DNA of 64,000 nucleotides from Dermanyssus gallinae (lineage: Eukaryota; Arthropoda; Arachnida; Mesostigmata; Dermanyssidae): positions 103,659 to 167,658 of the forward strand of contig QVRM01001422.1 in assembly GCA_003439945.1 (NCBI GenBank). The letters run 5' to 3'. This document shows, piece by piece, positions 11,806-23,126 of this stretch. The position numbers were made by a program, and so were the translations under genes. How positions within the stretch are numbered: position 1 is the stretch's first letter; each line of letters begins with the position of its first letter. Under the pieces are notes generated by a model. That model had not been told where the DNA came from, searched no databases, and worked only from the letters and a program-made list of their open reading frames with translations.

Positions 11806-12400
11806 CATTTAACTTCTAGATGCCTATTGTGTTACTTGCATAGTCATAGTATATGTGCATATAAAGATTTATTATTTTTATATATTCAAGTGTATTCACC
11901 ATACATTAACAGTATAACACAATTGTTCGTCTATAGTTGGCTAACGACATCGTTGAAATTTGACTGCAATTACGATGTTTTAATTAACAAGCAGTTGACT
12001 ATGTAGGGTCTGATATTGCACCCGCCACAATATTTACATGGGCTTTCGTAACCTGCTATGCTGTTCGGCTTGTTATAGGTCAGTTTCTCTGTAATGACAA
12101 CCTCCACCTAGCACTACAAAAAACACGATTCTTGACAGAGTGACCCATACAGATGCTATACTGCGAATTTCCCTAATTTTTTTCTGTGCTTCTAAGGTCT
12201 GTGTAGAACGGTATCTTATTCAGTACCAAATTTTCTAGTAACGGGCATTCGTGGCATAATTCCAGTGGACATGTTGCTGATACAAAGCAATTCCAATGTG
12301 GCCTTCACCAAATAGGATTTTATTTTATCTATTTTTTAGATTTGACATTGTAAAATAATTGCGTGGAGCTAATATCGTACATTAGATATAATTTTTAGTT
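11803..12400. other. Unassigned sequence
   Basis: AT-rich sequence with no recognised feature. Confidence 0.4.
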
Positions 12401-12519
12401 CTATGCCAGTAGCGTCTCCGATCAGGATCATGGCCACGGCAGCCTTGCTATGCATTTCTGCTATATGTTTGCTGAATGACAGCCGGAGCATCACTATCTT
12501 CCCTAGATAACAGTTTAAA

Positions 12520-12700
12520 ATTTACTCCCCAATCTTAATGCGCCGATCGTCTGTGAGTTCGAGCTTCGGCTAAATCATAGTACTTTTGTTTTGGTCATGT
12601 TGATTGTCAGTCTGTTACCTTGGCCATAATCATCTGCTTCTTTAGTATTTTGTCTTATCCTTGTTATTTGCTCTTTTATCAATTTTATTTATCACTGTTT
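12520..12700 (-). pseudogene. LINE reverse transcriptase fragment, decayed
   Basis: On the minus strand, around 12529-12650, the frame reads LTINMTKTKVL, a stop, then FSRSSNSQTIGALRLGSKF. This is the segment that follows the YADD box in many LINE reverse transcriptases (GLxLNxxKTKxLxF). An in-frame TGA and missing flanking blocks show decay. The clade cannot be assigned. Confidence 0.45.
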
Positions 12701-12990
12701 CTAGTGGTCTTGTAATAGAAACTTTTTAACGTTCTGGCTTGTAAATCGATTTGCAGCATTCGCTGCCCTCTATTAGTCAATAAACCCCTGGAAAGGTTTG
12801 CCTTACCTCTCATTTTCAAACGCCGTTACACTAGTGAACAGGCCTATTAAATTACGTTTATAAATGTCGACGTGAGACATGCGGGGTAGTGTCACTTTAC
12901 CAGAATCCTCTAAAAGGACACCAGCATCTAATAGCATCCATAAAGAAAAGTGACTTTTCCATCAGGCTTTCCTCGGTACTGAAGTCCCTT

Positions 12991-13160
12991 GACAAGCCCG
13001 ACGACCAGGTGCATTTGCATGTACACAGCAACTGAAGGAGACACATAGGTACACGGATTCGATCCCCACCGTTGCACATTTGTATCTAAGCAGTGTGAGA
13101 GCAAACCCGTTAACGTCAAATGCTGTCTGAGAGTACCCCCGAAAAAGTTTTTTGGTGTAA
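12991..13160 (+). mobile_element. SINE1 copy, diverged
   Basis: The interval carries the SINE1 landmarks GAGACACATAGG, a B-box-like GGATTCGATCCCCACC, GTTGCACATTTGTAT and CCCGAAAAAGTTTT, in the same order as in the copy at 15677. The first 40 bases are poorly conserved and no target duplication was found. Confidence 0.75.
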
Positions 13161-13221
13161 CAAGATTACTAATGACCACTAAGTAACTAGGCGCATGCCC
13201 GGTCTAGTAAAAAATAGATTC

Positions 13222-13387
13222 GGTTTCGATGTAATGCCAAAGTAATACCGAGCCTGGGGGGGTGGGGAGGAATCCGGGTTTAGTGGGCTTGCGAGTCTCA
13301 CACTAGTCACGCAGGCTGCTAGTGGCGCATGTGCATCATGCATTACCGAAACCTCCCAGAACAAAAAAAAAAAAAAAAAAAAAAAAA
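13222..13387 (+). mobile_element. 5'-truncated LINE/SINE tail with poly(A)
   Basis: Nearly identical to the last 150 bases of the element ending at 1150: TTCGATGTAATGCCAAAG, GGAATCCGGGTTTAGTGGG, CACGCAGGCTGCTAGTGGCG. It ends with about 25 A. Its high similarity to the copies at 1000 and 6638 suggests fairly recent activity. Confidence 0.85.
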
Positions 13388-14130
13388 CATAGATTCACCG
13401 CCACTTCTCGGTCCTGGGTAGCAAGTAATCCCCCACAAGGAGGACAAGATGCCAGCCTATCAATAGGCACTAGGAACAAAATTAATTGACAATAAATTCG
13501 CAGAAAAGCAGTTATTTCTCTATTTCTTTATAGAAAAAGACGGAGAATATATGTGCAATAGTTAAAACGCGGTTGTTGCTCATATAGGTAGTAGGGTCTA
13601 TTATGAGCAACGTGCCATATATATGTGACATCTTGCTCTTTCTCTCTCTCGCTCGATATATATCGCCGATTATCGTGATGTGGGCGGGACAAGTTGACCG
13701 AGGTCGGCAGGAGGAAAAGAGAAAAAAGCCTCGTTGATCAAAAACGGACTTTAACGCACGCGGCCTCACTGAAAGGAGCCACCTGGGATCGAAGGATTCC
13801 GGCTATCAGGGCCCTCACCGTCTTCGTCCCGGGCGTCGCCGATGATAGTGATGGATGGCCGCGCTCGATTATGATTTATTAAGATTAGTGAAGTCTGGTT
13901 AGACGCAAGTCTGGCAATGAAGGCGACGACAGCTACTGCTTGGTGGGTAGCGCAGAGCGAATCGAGGCAACCACAAAAAATCCGACCCTGGACTCATTTG
14001 GCGACCACTACTCGAGGCACTCGAACAACTCCATCTAACCACACAGCTCTAACCAATCGGCACTACCACCTGTCACTCTACCAGGGCAATAGGGAGGTAC
14101 GCCTGCATCAACCAACGGTTTGTCGGTCTA
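13388..14130. other. Unassigned sequence
   Basis: A short CT run lies near 13640. An ORF at 13694-13882 has no recognisable motif. Nothing else was seen. Confidence 0.4.
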
Positions 14131-14140
14131 TATACTTTAC

Positions 14141-14142
<2 letters not shown>

Positions 14143-14197
<55 letters not shown>
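14143..14197. repeat. (TA)n microsatellite
   Basis: A 55-base pure AT run that forms the left flank of the repeat at 14198. Confidence 0.96.
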
Positions 14198-14200
<3 letters not shown>

Positions 14201-14345
14201 AACACGGGCAATAGCCTTTTTGGCAAAATGCCCTTAATTGTTACAGTTGTTGAATGTGTGTAAGTATGAAAATTTTAAGCTCAGTAAGGAGATACTGAAT
14301 TCATATTAATTTGTCGTTACAAAAAACGGCCAAAAAATAAAATAA
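14198..14345. repeat. Interspersed repeat flanked by (TA)n (copy 1)
   Basis: About 145 bases are shared with 58005-58155: ACACGGGC(A/G)ATAGCCTTTT, GCAAAAT, AAGCTCA(G/A)TAA, TTTGTCGTTAC / TTTGCCGTCC, ending in an A-rich run that meets a second (TA)n. It has no coding capacity. It may be the 3' tail of an unrecognised retroelement. Confidence 0.7.
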
Positions 14346-14366
14346 AATAAATATATATATATATAT

Positions 14367-15030
14367 GTAACAACGTGCCGATTTGTACAATTCGGGCTAT
14401 TCGAGGTTTCATCTCTCATGGCCCCTGTCACGAAATAGTTAGGGCCTTCCTTGGCCATCTTTAGCATCATCATCAAGAGTTGTTTTATGGACATACTCTT
14501 TTACAGACAATTTGTCACAATGTTTATCGTTGTAGCACCTGCATCTGTGAAGTGTGCGCACAAAATTATAAACATACACACATACCTATATTATATAAAA
14601 GTTTTTTTCTTGCAGTATACCCAAATATTAGGTGATTTCATCTTGTCCAATGCTAACAACTCACAGATTTAAAAACTGAGAACAACTGTTTTCTGCGTTT
14701 AGTTCCATAATCAAACGTCTTTTGAAAACGCCGACTTTTTCGCATTTCAGAGATCCTGTGAATTCGCAATCTGGAGGTAGCTTGTGCTTAACCACTTTAT
14801 GGACACGCACGGCTAAATTTAAATGCGCCAGTTAATTGAGTTTTCCTAGTCCGAGTCTGCCGTGCCATGGACGCGTAAGACCTTGACCTTCCTCAGACGG
14901 GCCCGCGATGCCACGACAGCACAGCAGACCCTGACGCTCTACCGAACGTACTATCTTATTTCATGTTCTCGTAAAGCGTAATACCGAGACATTCCACTTT
15001 TCAGAGACAGAGAGGAATAGCCGTACCGCC
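14367..15030. other. Unassigned sequence
   Basis: No supported feature was seen. The open frame at 14451-14672 is AT-driven. Confidence 0.4.
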
Positions 15031-15033
15031 CAC

Positions 15034-15670
15034 TTAGAGAGATATATTACCCTTGTTCATTTTCATTCTCGATGCCCGCTGAGAGGTGTGAAACAAAACG
15101 AATTCTGTCTTGGTTAGATTTACAATAAGGTCAAACTGTTTGAAATATGACACATGGCTAAAATTAACGTGACCGTTTGAGAGCTGAGCAGGTGAGATGC
15201 GGGATAGCAAAATTGTGTCATCTGCATATACCACTGGGCGACACTCTATCTTTCTTTATATTCCACGCAGGACGAAATTTATGTAGATTGTGGAAATGAA
15301 GGGGCAGAGAACCAACTCCTAGAACTCCTAGTGCGCAACCCATTTCTCGCAGCATCTTGAAAATATAGAATAATCTAGACAGTCAACGGCCTTCGCTACG
15401 TCAAGGAATGTGCCGAGACACATTTGTTCGTCCTCAGCAGCTTTAAATATTTCCCGCCAGATATAATTTTGAGCGAACTTCGCTGATGGCGACTTCCTGA
15501 AACCAAATTGGTTCTTAGAAAAAAAATCGTTGTGGCTAGGTATTCCTTGAGCTGCTTGTTAAGTCTGTCGAAGACATCTATCGGCTAATAATTTTCAGGT
15601 TGCTTCTTATCGCTCTTTCCTTTGTATAGCGGGATTACCGTATTTTTTTTAGTTCTGGAAACACCCCGTT
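15034..15670 (-). pseudogene. LINE reverse transcriptase relic with intact YADD box
   Basis: On the minus strand, from high to low coordinates and across several frames, the remnant gives VIPLYKGKSDKKQPENY (RT block 1-2), NQFGFRKSPSAKFAQNYI (block 2a), FLDVAKAVDCLDYSIF (block A, with the catalytic Asp) and VVYADDTILLSR (block C, YADD present at about 15220-15234). NLTKTEFVLF follows. The spacing and style fit a jockey/CR1-like LINE. Frameshifts and stops separate the blocks, and there is no endonuclease. The SINE1 at 15677 lies immediately upstream in the element's direction. Confidence 0.7.
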
Positions 15671-15676
15671 TCTGAG

Positions 15677-15860
15677 TCGAGCCCGGTGGCGTGGTAGATT
15701 AACTCTGCGCCTCGCAGCCGGAGGAGACACATAGGCGCCCGGGTTCGAGCCCCACCGTTGCACATTTGTATTTATGGGGGTCCGTCTATAAAGCAATGTT
15801 AAAAACTATTCCGTGGACATTAAATCTTGGCTGAGGGTCAGCCCGAAAACTTTTTCCCGT
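15677..15860 (+). mobile_element. SINE1 copy, near full length
   Basis: This is the clearest SINE1. It has TCGAGCCCGGTGGCGTGGTA (A-box region), GAGACACATAGG, GGGTTCGAGCCCC (B-box, about 15740), CCACCGTTGCACATTTGTAT, ATTCCGTGGACATTAAATC and CCCGAAAACTTTTTCCCGT. No exact target duplication was found. It lies between two unrelated LINE relics, an RT on the minus strand and a PD-(D/E)XK-like module on the plus strand. Confidence 0.85.
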
Positions 15861-15875
15861 AGACGAATTAGCTTA

Positions 15876-16386
15876 TCACGGGTTATCGTTCATTATGAGT
15901 GCGGCACGGCGGGCCAGGCATGCCGGTATTAACGACACCTTCGGCCGAGCGCTTCGGTCAAGTGGTTTCCCCTGCATTCTAGAGCCCCAGGGCCCCTCCG
16001 CCGACGATGGCAAACGCCCGGATGGGATGAATCTTACTCCCTTCAGTAGGGGCAGGATGCTTGTCTGGGATGCCACTGTCACCGACTTGTTAGTACCTTC
16101 AATGGTCGGTGGCGGGGCGATCTCGGCAGGCAACGCCGGTGATCTAGCCGAGACGAGAAAGCTCGCAAAATACGCCTCAATAGGTTACCCACATGAATTG
16201 CAACCGGTAGCGTTCGAGGCCTTGGGCGGCCCAGGCAGCCCCACTCACAAACTTCTCCACAGAGTCGGCGAGCAGCTGAACCTCGCAACCGGAGACAAGA
16301 GATCTGCGGCTTTCTTAAGACAGCGCTTCGACCTCGAAGTCCAACGCGGGAACGCGGCGTCCTTCCGCGGCACGCTGCTGAAGTAG
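15876..16386 (+). pseudogene. C-terminal PD-(D/E)XK-like module of a YLDD-type LINE
   Basis: The open frame from 15895 to 16386 encodes 163 residues with [78 protein letters not shown] and [12 protein letters not shown]. This is the C-terminal region of a widespread invertebrate LINE-like family. The RPDG ... VWDAT ... E/K spacing resembles a PD-(D/E)XK (restriction-like) nuclease; that is inference. The usual zinc-binding segment (CxCG ... HGLxC) is missing at the 5' end, where the copy is truncated next to a SINE1. Its frame is intact and it ends normally in TAG, so decay is limited. Its 3' tail follows at 16412. Relatives are at 40851-41446 (-), 51510-51925 (+) and the RT piece at 54575 (-). 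Confidence 0.75.
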
Positions 16387-16411
16387 TCCCAAACCACTCT
16401 ATATGAGATAA

Positions 16412-16870
<459 letters not shown>

Positions 16871-18685
16871 CTAAACGTTTGTCGGCAACAGAAAAAAACA
16901 ACGACAACAACAACAGTAATAAGAACAACAAAACCAAGGAAGAGGACATTGCTAGCAAGGCTGACTTTGCACCTCAAAGTTTTACGTGCATTTAAGATAA
17001 CTATCAAATCTACAACTGATTGCCGCCCGTTCCATACAGAAATCCAAATACATGGCGCGATCTATTGATGTTGACTTAGACGCAGTTACTTGAAGCTACA
17101 GGTACAGCCAATCACCTTGAATCGAGACGATATGCGAGTACCTGCTGCTGTTACTAAAGCTGTCATGCTGCCAAACTCTCAGTCAAGCATAGTTGAATTT
17201 AATTGTGCCGCCGGCTGATCGGCCGGAAATCGCTTCGCACTGTTTATTGCGAGCGGCAGGCAGAGTCCACACGCGTCGTGCTTTCACAGGCCGCCGTTGT
17301 CCCGTTCACTCGTCGGCTATTCGGCCTATTTGGCCAAATCAGTCGAGCTCGGCCGTAGACCAAACACAATGCACAAGTTCGTTTGATGTTTGTTCCGTTG
17401 GCGTTTGGCCAACTGAATCAACTGCACCTGGTCCCTCCCATCGCTCCAACAAGCCTCTCTCCACCTGGCCTGCATCCGCAATCGACGATCGACGTCCAAT
17501 AGTCGAGTAATGTGCGTGCGACTGCAATATCTACGAGATCAAAAACGCTGTGATTCCTGTGATCGGCCAGCACTCGACGCGGTCTGGACCGCTGCACCGC
17601 GCTGCACGCGGTAGTTTTTCGGGTGTGTTTTAAGTTTCTCAGTAACCTTGTGGTACACTCGTCTTTGCGGTATATCGCGAAGCCAGGCTGGACAGAGATG
17701 ACATTACAAATCCCCACACACAGTCACACAAAGATAACCACAAAAATCCCCGTCTTTGCGCATGCTTATGTACATAGCACACCGGCTTCGAGTTAGCTGG
17801 TTAATTGTAGATCTCTACGCCAGAAAACACCACTGAAAAGTTCAACTAGTAGAGCTCGGTAAAGGGTTGGAACGGACACACGCGAGTCGGATCACGATAC
17901 AGAGATGCGGACTGGCTTACTGGAAAGTGAGCTATTCCCAATATATTTGTGGCTTATGTAGGGACGGATTTAATCACAGGATGCAACTGTGTGTGCCTCG
18001 AAAGTTAGCATAGCGAAAAAAGGGGCTAGTATATCTACGACCAACTTTAAGCTCAGTTAGCACTCTATGCCGTGTTTTTTTGTTACGGTTAGCATACTTA
18101 AAGAACTCGGGGAAATCAGCGGTAATACGATTTTTTAATCGTGTATTGTAGTCCAGAACCTTTTGTTTGGGCTTAGTCGCATCAAAGCATGAAGTACACG
18201 TGGATATTAAGTGAGACAGCTTTAGAAGTTAACAGACAACATTAAGTACTTTGTCACTCAAAGCAAATTGACCAATCTGTTATGTCAAAATGTGCAGCGA
18301 TTTGTTGCAAGTTTATATGTTTGTTTGTTTTTTGTTTACCTTTTTTTCGACCACAATGATTTTTCACAAAAATCAATTACAATCGAGAAGCTAGCAGCTT
18401 TGTGATAAGATGCAACATATCCAGGTACTACAGAATGGTATCTTAATTATATCAGAATTAGTAGTAAATACAAGTTCAAGTATTTGTTCAACATCACAGC
18501 AAGTCGGCATTATAGCAAGCTAACTGAGCAAACCATTATTATAGAAACAACAATTCGCAATAAGGGATTCTTTGATATTATCCCGATGGGCCACGAGAGA
18601 CAATTTTCGGGTATTCCACCAAACGAAATGTTTCTAGTTGAATAAAGGTAGATTGCAGGAGCAGATCTTTATGTGTTAGGCGGCG

Positions 18686-18688
<3 letters not shown>
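16871..18688. other. Unassigned sequence
   Basis: About 1.8 kb. The open frame 17193-17510 has no recognisable motif. GAGACAATTTTCGGG near 18596, ahead of the next (TA)n, might be a decayed tail motif. Nothing else was seen. Confidence 0.4.

Positions 18689-18754
<66 letters not shown>
18689..18754. repeat. (TA)n microsatellite
   Basis: A pure 66-base AT run. Confidence 0.97.
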
Positions 18755-18756
<2 letters not shown>

Positions 18757-20150
18757 TGAACACAATTCAGTACACTGAATTATATTAAAATCTACACCTC
18801 GCCTTTATCTTGTGTATAAGGTTCTCACATAGTAAGAAGAGAAGTACAGATATCATAGCATCAGCGGAGGATGTTCAATAAGGGGTTAACCCTGCGTTTT
18901 CATCTAGCCGTAACAAAGCTAAAAAACAGTCTTAGTCCTGAGATCCTAGTTCACGACAAGCTATATGAACTTGAGAATATGTTAGCATGCTCTTTCTAGG
19001 TCATAATGGATATCAAACGAGTCAGGCGTTTTGAGGTAACATTTTGTTGCATGCCGACTTAGCATACATGTAAATTCAACAGTGCCAAAATAAGTTATGA
19101 TAAGACAAATTGCCAAATTCCAGACCTCTAAGAGGCATCTAAGTCTTAATAATTCCTAAAAAGTCAGCCTCGGACAGAATCTTGCTGGGGAGGCTTGCGG
19201 CACAGTTATCCTTAGCGTTGACGGTGAATGGATTAGACGCTAAGAAAACTGTTGTGCTAAAGAATGACGCCACAGAACTGAATGGCTGTCTAGGCGATAC
19301 GACACCTGGAGGAAGTGGTTTTGGTGGAGCCGGAAAAGCCGATTAGAACTAGAATTCTCAAATTCATTCTCACGAGCCGCTATCGGGAAAGTAATTAAAC
19401 GTGGAGGTTAGAAGAGGCTAACCAAATCTCTTGTAGGAGCTCTAGAAGACCTGCTGCAGAAAAGCCGGCGATGGCAGCGGAAACGAGACTGTCTGGCGAC
19501 GCTGGAAGGTCGAAAATTAGGAGGGACCGGGGCAAAGGGAGGCAGCTTAGGTACTGGTAGTATCCGCACGTGAAACCACAGTTGCAGACCGACCGCCGAG
19601 ACTTGATGGCAATCCCTATGGGATAGATCGACTTCTTGGATGAGAAGAAGGTAGACAAGCTCTGTTAGAGGTTTTTGCTCTGGAAGATGTTCTCGAGGTA
19701 ACGCTAGAGGAACTCAAATGAGCTGGAGAAACGCTGTCGTTTGCTTTACTCTCTGGTGCAAGGAGGAGGATCCTCTTAGGATTTGTAATTAGCTTGGAAA
19801 CCAGCGCGAGACAAGTGAACTTCCATTAGGGAGGGAATTATCCTTCGCATAGGATGCCTGTAGTAAAGTTTGCTAGTAAATTTGGACAATCGGTTGCCAT
19901 TAGCCTAATCGGTCGCCATCAGCCTAATTGGTCGACGTCAGTGTCTCTCTTTAATGGTTACTGCAGAACTCTGTTTTGGATCGAGTCTTTAGTAGTGGAG
20001 GGATTTGAGGTATTGGTTCAAAATTAGTGTTGTCACCAGAGCTTCTGTGTCTTAAGGGGAAAACAGGAGGGGTAAGAGGAGGTATCCTAAAACGGTGCGT
20101 GACAAGTTTTATATGGCAGGCGCCATGAGTCCGCGTGGGCTAGCTTAATT
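18755..20150. other. Unassigned sequence, possibly LINE 5' region
   Basis: Nothing is certain here. On the minus strand, 19395-19658 is open with a CNCGFTCG motif, and 19150-19350 is proline-rich in one frame. The interval lies in the downstream direction of the LINE fragment at 20160-20990, but no RT block was found. Confidence 0.25.
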
Positions 20151-20159
20151 AATGTTTTC

Positions 20160-20400
20160 TATGTATCCCTCTCAGACTTGGCTATAGCGCTGCTCAGCAC
20201 GTCAGCGGTGAATGTCTTGAGAACAGTAAATCTGGCCCGATCTTTTTGCAGAGAATCGGCTAAGGCCCCGGCTTCGGCTCGTTGTCCTAGACACATGCCA
20301 GCACGCATTGCCACGCGGCTGAACTTAACACAATTTTCCGTGCCTCCTCAACAGCCGAGGTCCACCAGGCTCTAGTTGACCGGCGAGCGCTGGACCGCAG
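20160..20400 (-). pseudogene. LINE ORF2 fragment, endonuclease-RT linker
   Basis: On the minus strand the frame reads ARRSTRAWWTSAVEEARKI near 20340-20400. This matches the WWTxxL-xxLR style linker between the endonuclease and the RT of R1/jockey-like LINEs. It was originally continuous with the piece at 20610-20990; a SINE1 separates the two. Confidence 0.5.
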
Positions 20401-20406
20401 CTTGGC

Positions 20407-20609
20407 AGGCCGTAGAGAAGTCAAGCCCGGTGGCGTGGTGGGGGCTTAAGTCTGCGCCTCCCGCGTCCGGAGGAGACACATAGCAGGTGCGCGGGTTCGA
20501 GCCCCACCGTTGCCCCACATTTGTATTGTAGCAATGTGAAAAACAATTCCGTGGACGTTACATCTTGGCTGAGGGTGAGCCCAAAAACTTTACTTAGGCC
20601 GTAGAGAAG
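20407..20609 (+). mobile_element. SINE1 inserted in a LINE, with 14-bp target duplication
   Basis: AGGCCGTAGAGAAG occurs at 20407-20420 and again at 20596-20609. The SINE1 body (20421-20595, 175 bases) has GGTGGCGTGGTGG, GAGACACATAG, GGGTTCGAGCCCC, ATTCCGTGGACGTTACATC and CCCAAAAACTTT. The duplicated host sequence is part of the LINE coding region read on the minus strand, so the SINE is the younger insertion. Confidence 0.92.
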
Positions 20610-20990
20610 ACATAGGCACTTTCATCTATGTCTCTATCCTTCAGCATCTCGCACCTGTGCGTGAGAAAACTTTTAAGGTATTTTTATCGAGGAGCAACAT
20701 CTGCTAGGTGCGCTCTCCGGACGACCTAGAGCGTCGTGTGGTTGGCCATGGGAGACCACTGCAAATGTCACATAGCAATAATCGCTGAGCGACTATTAAC
20801 TTGTCCGTACCGTCTATGATGTCAGGAAACGTTGACCCCCGTCGTTTGTAAGCGTAAGGTCAGGGAGAGACACTTGTCACCCTCGCACAAACGTTAGGTC
20901 ATTGGGCTCGTTGCACAGATCGAGGCCGTGCTGGGCATCCAGTCCAATAGAAAGCCCTCTATCTGGCCGCATGATGATAAATATATATGC
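20610..20990 (-). pseudogene. LINE apurinic-like endonuclease fragment
   Basis: On the minus strand a frame gives DRGLSIGLDAQHGLDLCNEP then NDLTFVRG. This matches the end of an APE-type endonuclease domain of LINEs (HGLxLxNxxxxxTFxRxxxxSxIDLTL). Stops and shifts interrupt the rest. The 3' part continues beyond the SINE1. Confidence 0.55.
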
Positions 20991-21096
20991 AGGGAGATAG
21001 GCTTAACGATAATGGCAGGGACGCCTTTCCCACAACTTTGAAGTAATGCCAATTATCGTTAAGCCTAGGAAAATGGGGAAGAATCTTGGTTTAGTG

Positions 21097-21098
<2 letters not shown>
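20990..21098 (+). repeat. Diverged LINE tail with 15-bp inverted repeat
   Basis: The words GGCAGGGACGCCTTTCCCAC, TTGAAGTAATGCC and GGTTTAGTGG match the tail at 970-1070. Within it AGGCTTAACGATAAT (20999-21013) is exactly inverted at 21052-21066, giving a strong stem around a ~38-base loop that the other copies lack. The tail is cut off at (TA)n, 21099. Confidence 0.6.

Positions 21099-21138
<40 letters not shown>
21099..21138. repeat. (TA)n microsatellite at a LINE 3' end
   Basis: A 40-base AT run. On the minus strand it directly follows AATAACTTTGCATTTC-type 3' UTR and AAATAAACAA, the 3' end of the LINE at 21139-22762. Confidence 0.96.
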
Positions 21139-21142
<4 letters not shown>

Positions 21143-22762
21143 TATTTCGCAATAACTTTGCATTTCAAGATGGTACATAATTACAATACAGTCATCATTA
21201 TATACAATTTTAACACTTCAGCGATTGTCCCACCGGGCGAGAAAGTGCAAAGACCACCGTTGCGTCTGGCAGCTCGCTGCGTGGTATTTATGCGCATGTC
21301 TGCGAGCAGAACCGGCAACGACATTGATTGCCAATTTGATGAAATCCTTGAGTCGAACACACCAAGTGATTATAGCCATGCACAATGTACCTTGTGTACA
21401 CGTGCCGGCTAGTGCATGCCATTCCATCCCAAAGCTCCCTGGCGAGGTACACGTCTAACTGCGCTATCTCAGCCGAGGCCTCGGTCACTTTTCCTTGCCA
21501 CTCCAACAAAAATTGTTGAAATGGTTCAGTAGTAGGTGACCTAAGCCTGACTCTGATTGTTTCCACTGCCGGGCCGCAGCCTGCTAGCAAGTACACAAAG
21601 CGGTTTCTTGCCGTCCGCGGCAAGCAAAGAGCGCGCTTCATATATATTGTGAAGCATCTTTCTAGCTGTGCAAAATTTGCCGCTGAAAGATGGCCCCACA
21701 CCCTGCCAAGGCTGTAGCTCAACATTGGTACAATCTTAAGCTCAAAAAGACGCACTGCGGCACTCAATGACAGTCGCCGAAGGTCTCTCACCTCTGTGTG
21801 AATAGAGGCAAGAGCCGCTCGACATCTGTCGCCGATGCTGGGTAAAGGTCGTTCCCGTATAGTGCAGTCGTAGACCCAAATACGGGAAGGAGTTAACAAA
21901 CTCCAGCGGTTGACCACAACAGGGTATTACGTCTGCTGCAGCCAATCGACCCCCACGGCGAAACTTAATGGCTTTCGTCTTCCGCGAATTTATCTGTAGG
22001 CCCTTACGGTGAAGATAACTTTCCACGTCACCGATAATCCGACGAATGGCACCGCGGTCCCGGTGGGCCACTACAATGTCACCCGCATACATAACGACGA
22101 CGGCGTTTCTAAACTCCTTCCGCACATGGCGGGCTAGGTCTGCGATAAGCAAAGAGAAGGCCATGCAACTGAGAGGGTCCCCTTGAGGAGTCCCTACGTT
22201 TTGACTCAGCTGCAAGGTGTCTTCGCCCCTTATGTTTACTTCAAGGCGGTCTTCAGCAAAGAAGCTGGAGAGCACTCGTAGAAAAGAACCACCCACCCCA
22301 GCATGTCGAAATGAATCGACTAGTAAGTGTCGGGGAGCATTGTCGAAGGCCTTGACACAATCGATAAAGACGGCGTACAAGTGACCCCCGGGCACAGCCA
22401 ACACCCGCTCAACTTCCGACTGGAGTACATGAATCGCGTCCTGTGTACCTCGGCCCTTCCTGAATCCGAATTGCTCCGGAGGTAGGGCCTTCTCCACAGT
22501 TGGAAACACCCTCGAGATAATCAACTTAGCGAAGATTTTCTTAAGAGTGCGTTCCGACGCGATACCCCGGTAGAGATTTGGATCGTCCACGTTGTCACCG
22601 TATTTGCCCTTGAATAGCAGAGTAAGCCTGGCCTCGTGCCAAACCTGGGGTATGTGTCCCCCGCTGAATATCTGATTAAAGAGATTACACAACTCCCCTG
22701 CTAAAACATCGGACGACTCAGCCCAATGTTTGTAATAGATCCCATCAGGACCACTACTCTAA
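21139..22762 (-). pseudogene. Non-LTR retrotransposon relic: reverse transcriptase plus C-terminal Cys/His motif
   Basis: This is the longest RT in the window. From 22762 down the minus strand: SGPDGIYYKHW (block 0), RGIAS (block 1), QFGFRKGRGTQDAI (block 2a), VFIDCVKAFDNAP (block A), GTPQGDPLSCMAFSLLIADL (block B), VVMYAGDIVV (block C), LQINSRKTKAIKF (block D) and PYLGLRL (block E). In block C the first catalytic Asp of YADD is Gly (codon at plus-strand 22081-22083). A frameshift near 21838 moves the protein into a second frame that continues to 21288. That frame ends with C-x3-GFH-x5-C-x-C-R-x-C, a possible zinc-binding motif. The 3' UTR runs to (TA)n at 21138. There is no endonuclease, so the copy is 5'-truncated or broken. 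Confidence 0.9.
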
Positions 22763-22788
22763 ACTCCACTAAAAAAAAAAAAACAAGA

Positions 22789-22883
22789 TGGTTTAGTGGA
22801 ATTGTGAGCTCCACAGTAGTTACGCAGGCTGCTGGAAACGTATATACATTATGTATCTCCAAAGAATGCCAGAACAGAAAAAT
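22789..22883 (+). repeat. Diverged LINE tail
   Basis: GGTTTAGTGGAATTGTGAG, AGTTACGCAGGCTGCTGG and ATGCCAGAACAGAAAA are the tail words seen at 1060-1150, here without the poly(A). The tail abuts the 5' edge of the RT relic at 22762, separated by an A-run. Confidence 0.6.
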
Positions 22884-22989
22884 GCGATTTTTAGCTTTTA
22901 GGTTATCTAGATTTGCGCTACGTATTTGCCAAAAACGTGATTATGTTCAATTCGGTATGGCGAAAGGAACACTTCATTTTAAGAAGTTA

Positions 22990-23126
22990 CTATATATATA
23001 TATATATATATATAAATATATATTTGGTTAGAGAACCCGTGAACACATGTTTGCGCGGAGACAATTGTCCACTCCAAAGTGTTAACATAACAAAGTTATA
23101 TATAAACATATATATATAGATATATA

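Noticed and set aside
15677..15760. Functional tRNA gene
   Set aside because: A- and B-box-like sequences are present, but no proper cloverleaf or anticodon stem could be drawn. The sequence recurs with a long body and target duplications, so it is a SINE. The same holds for SINE2 and SINE3 heads.
21158..21458. Plus-strand ORFs at 21158-21458
   Set aside because: They lie opposite the clearly homologous C-terminus and 3' UTR of the minus-strand LINE.
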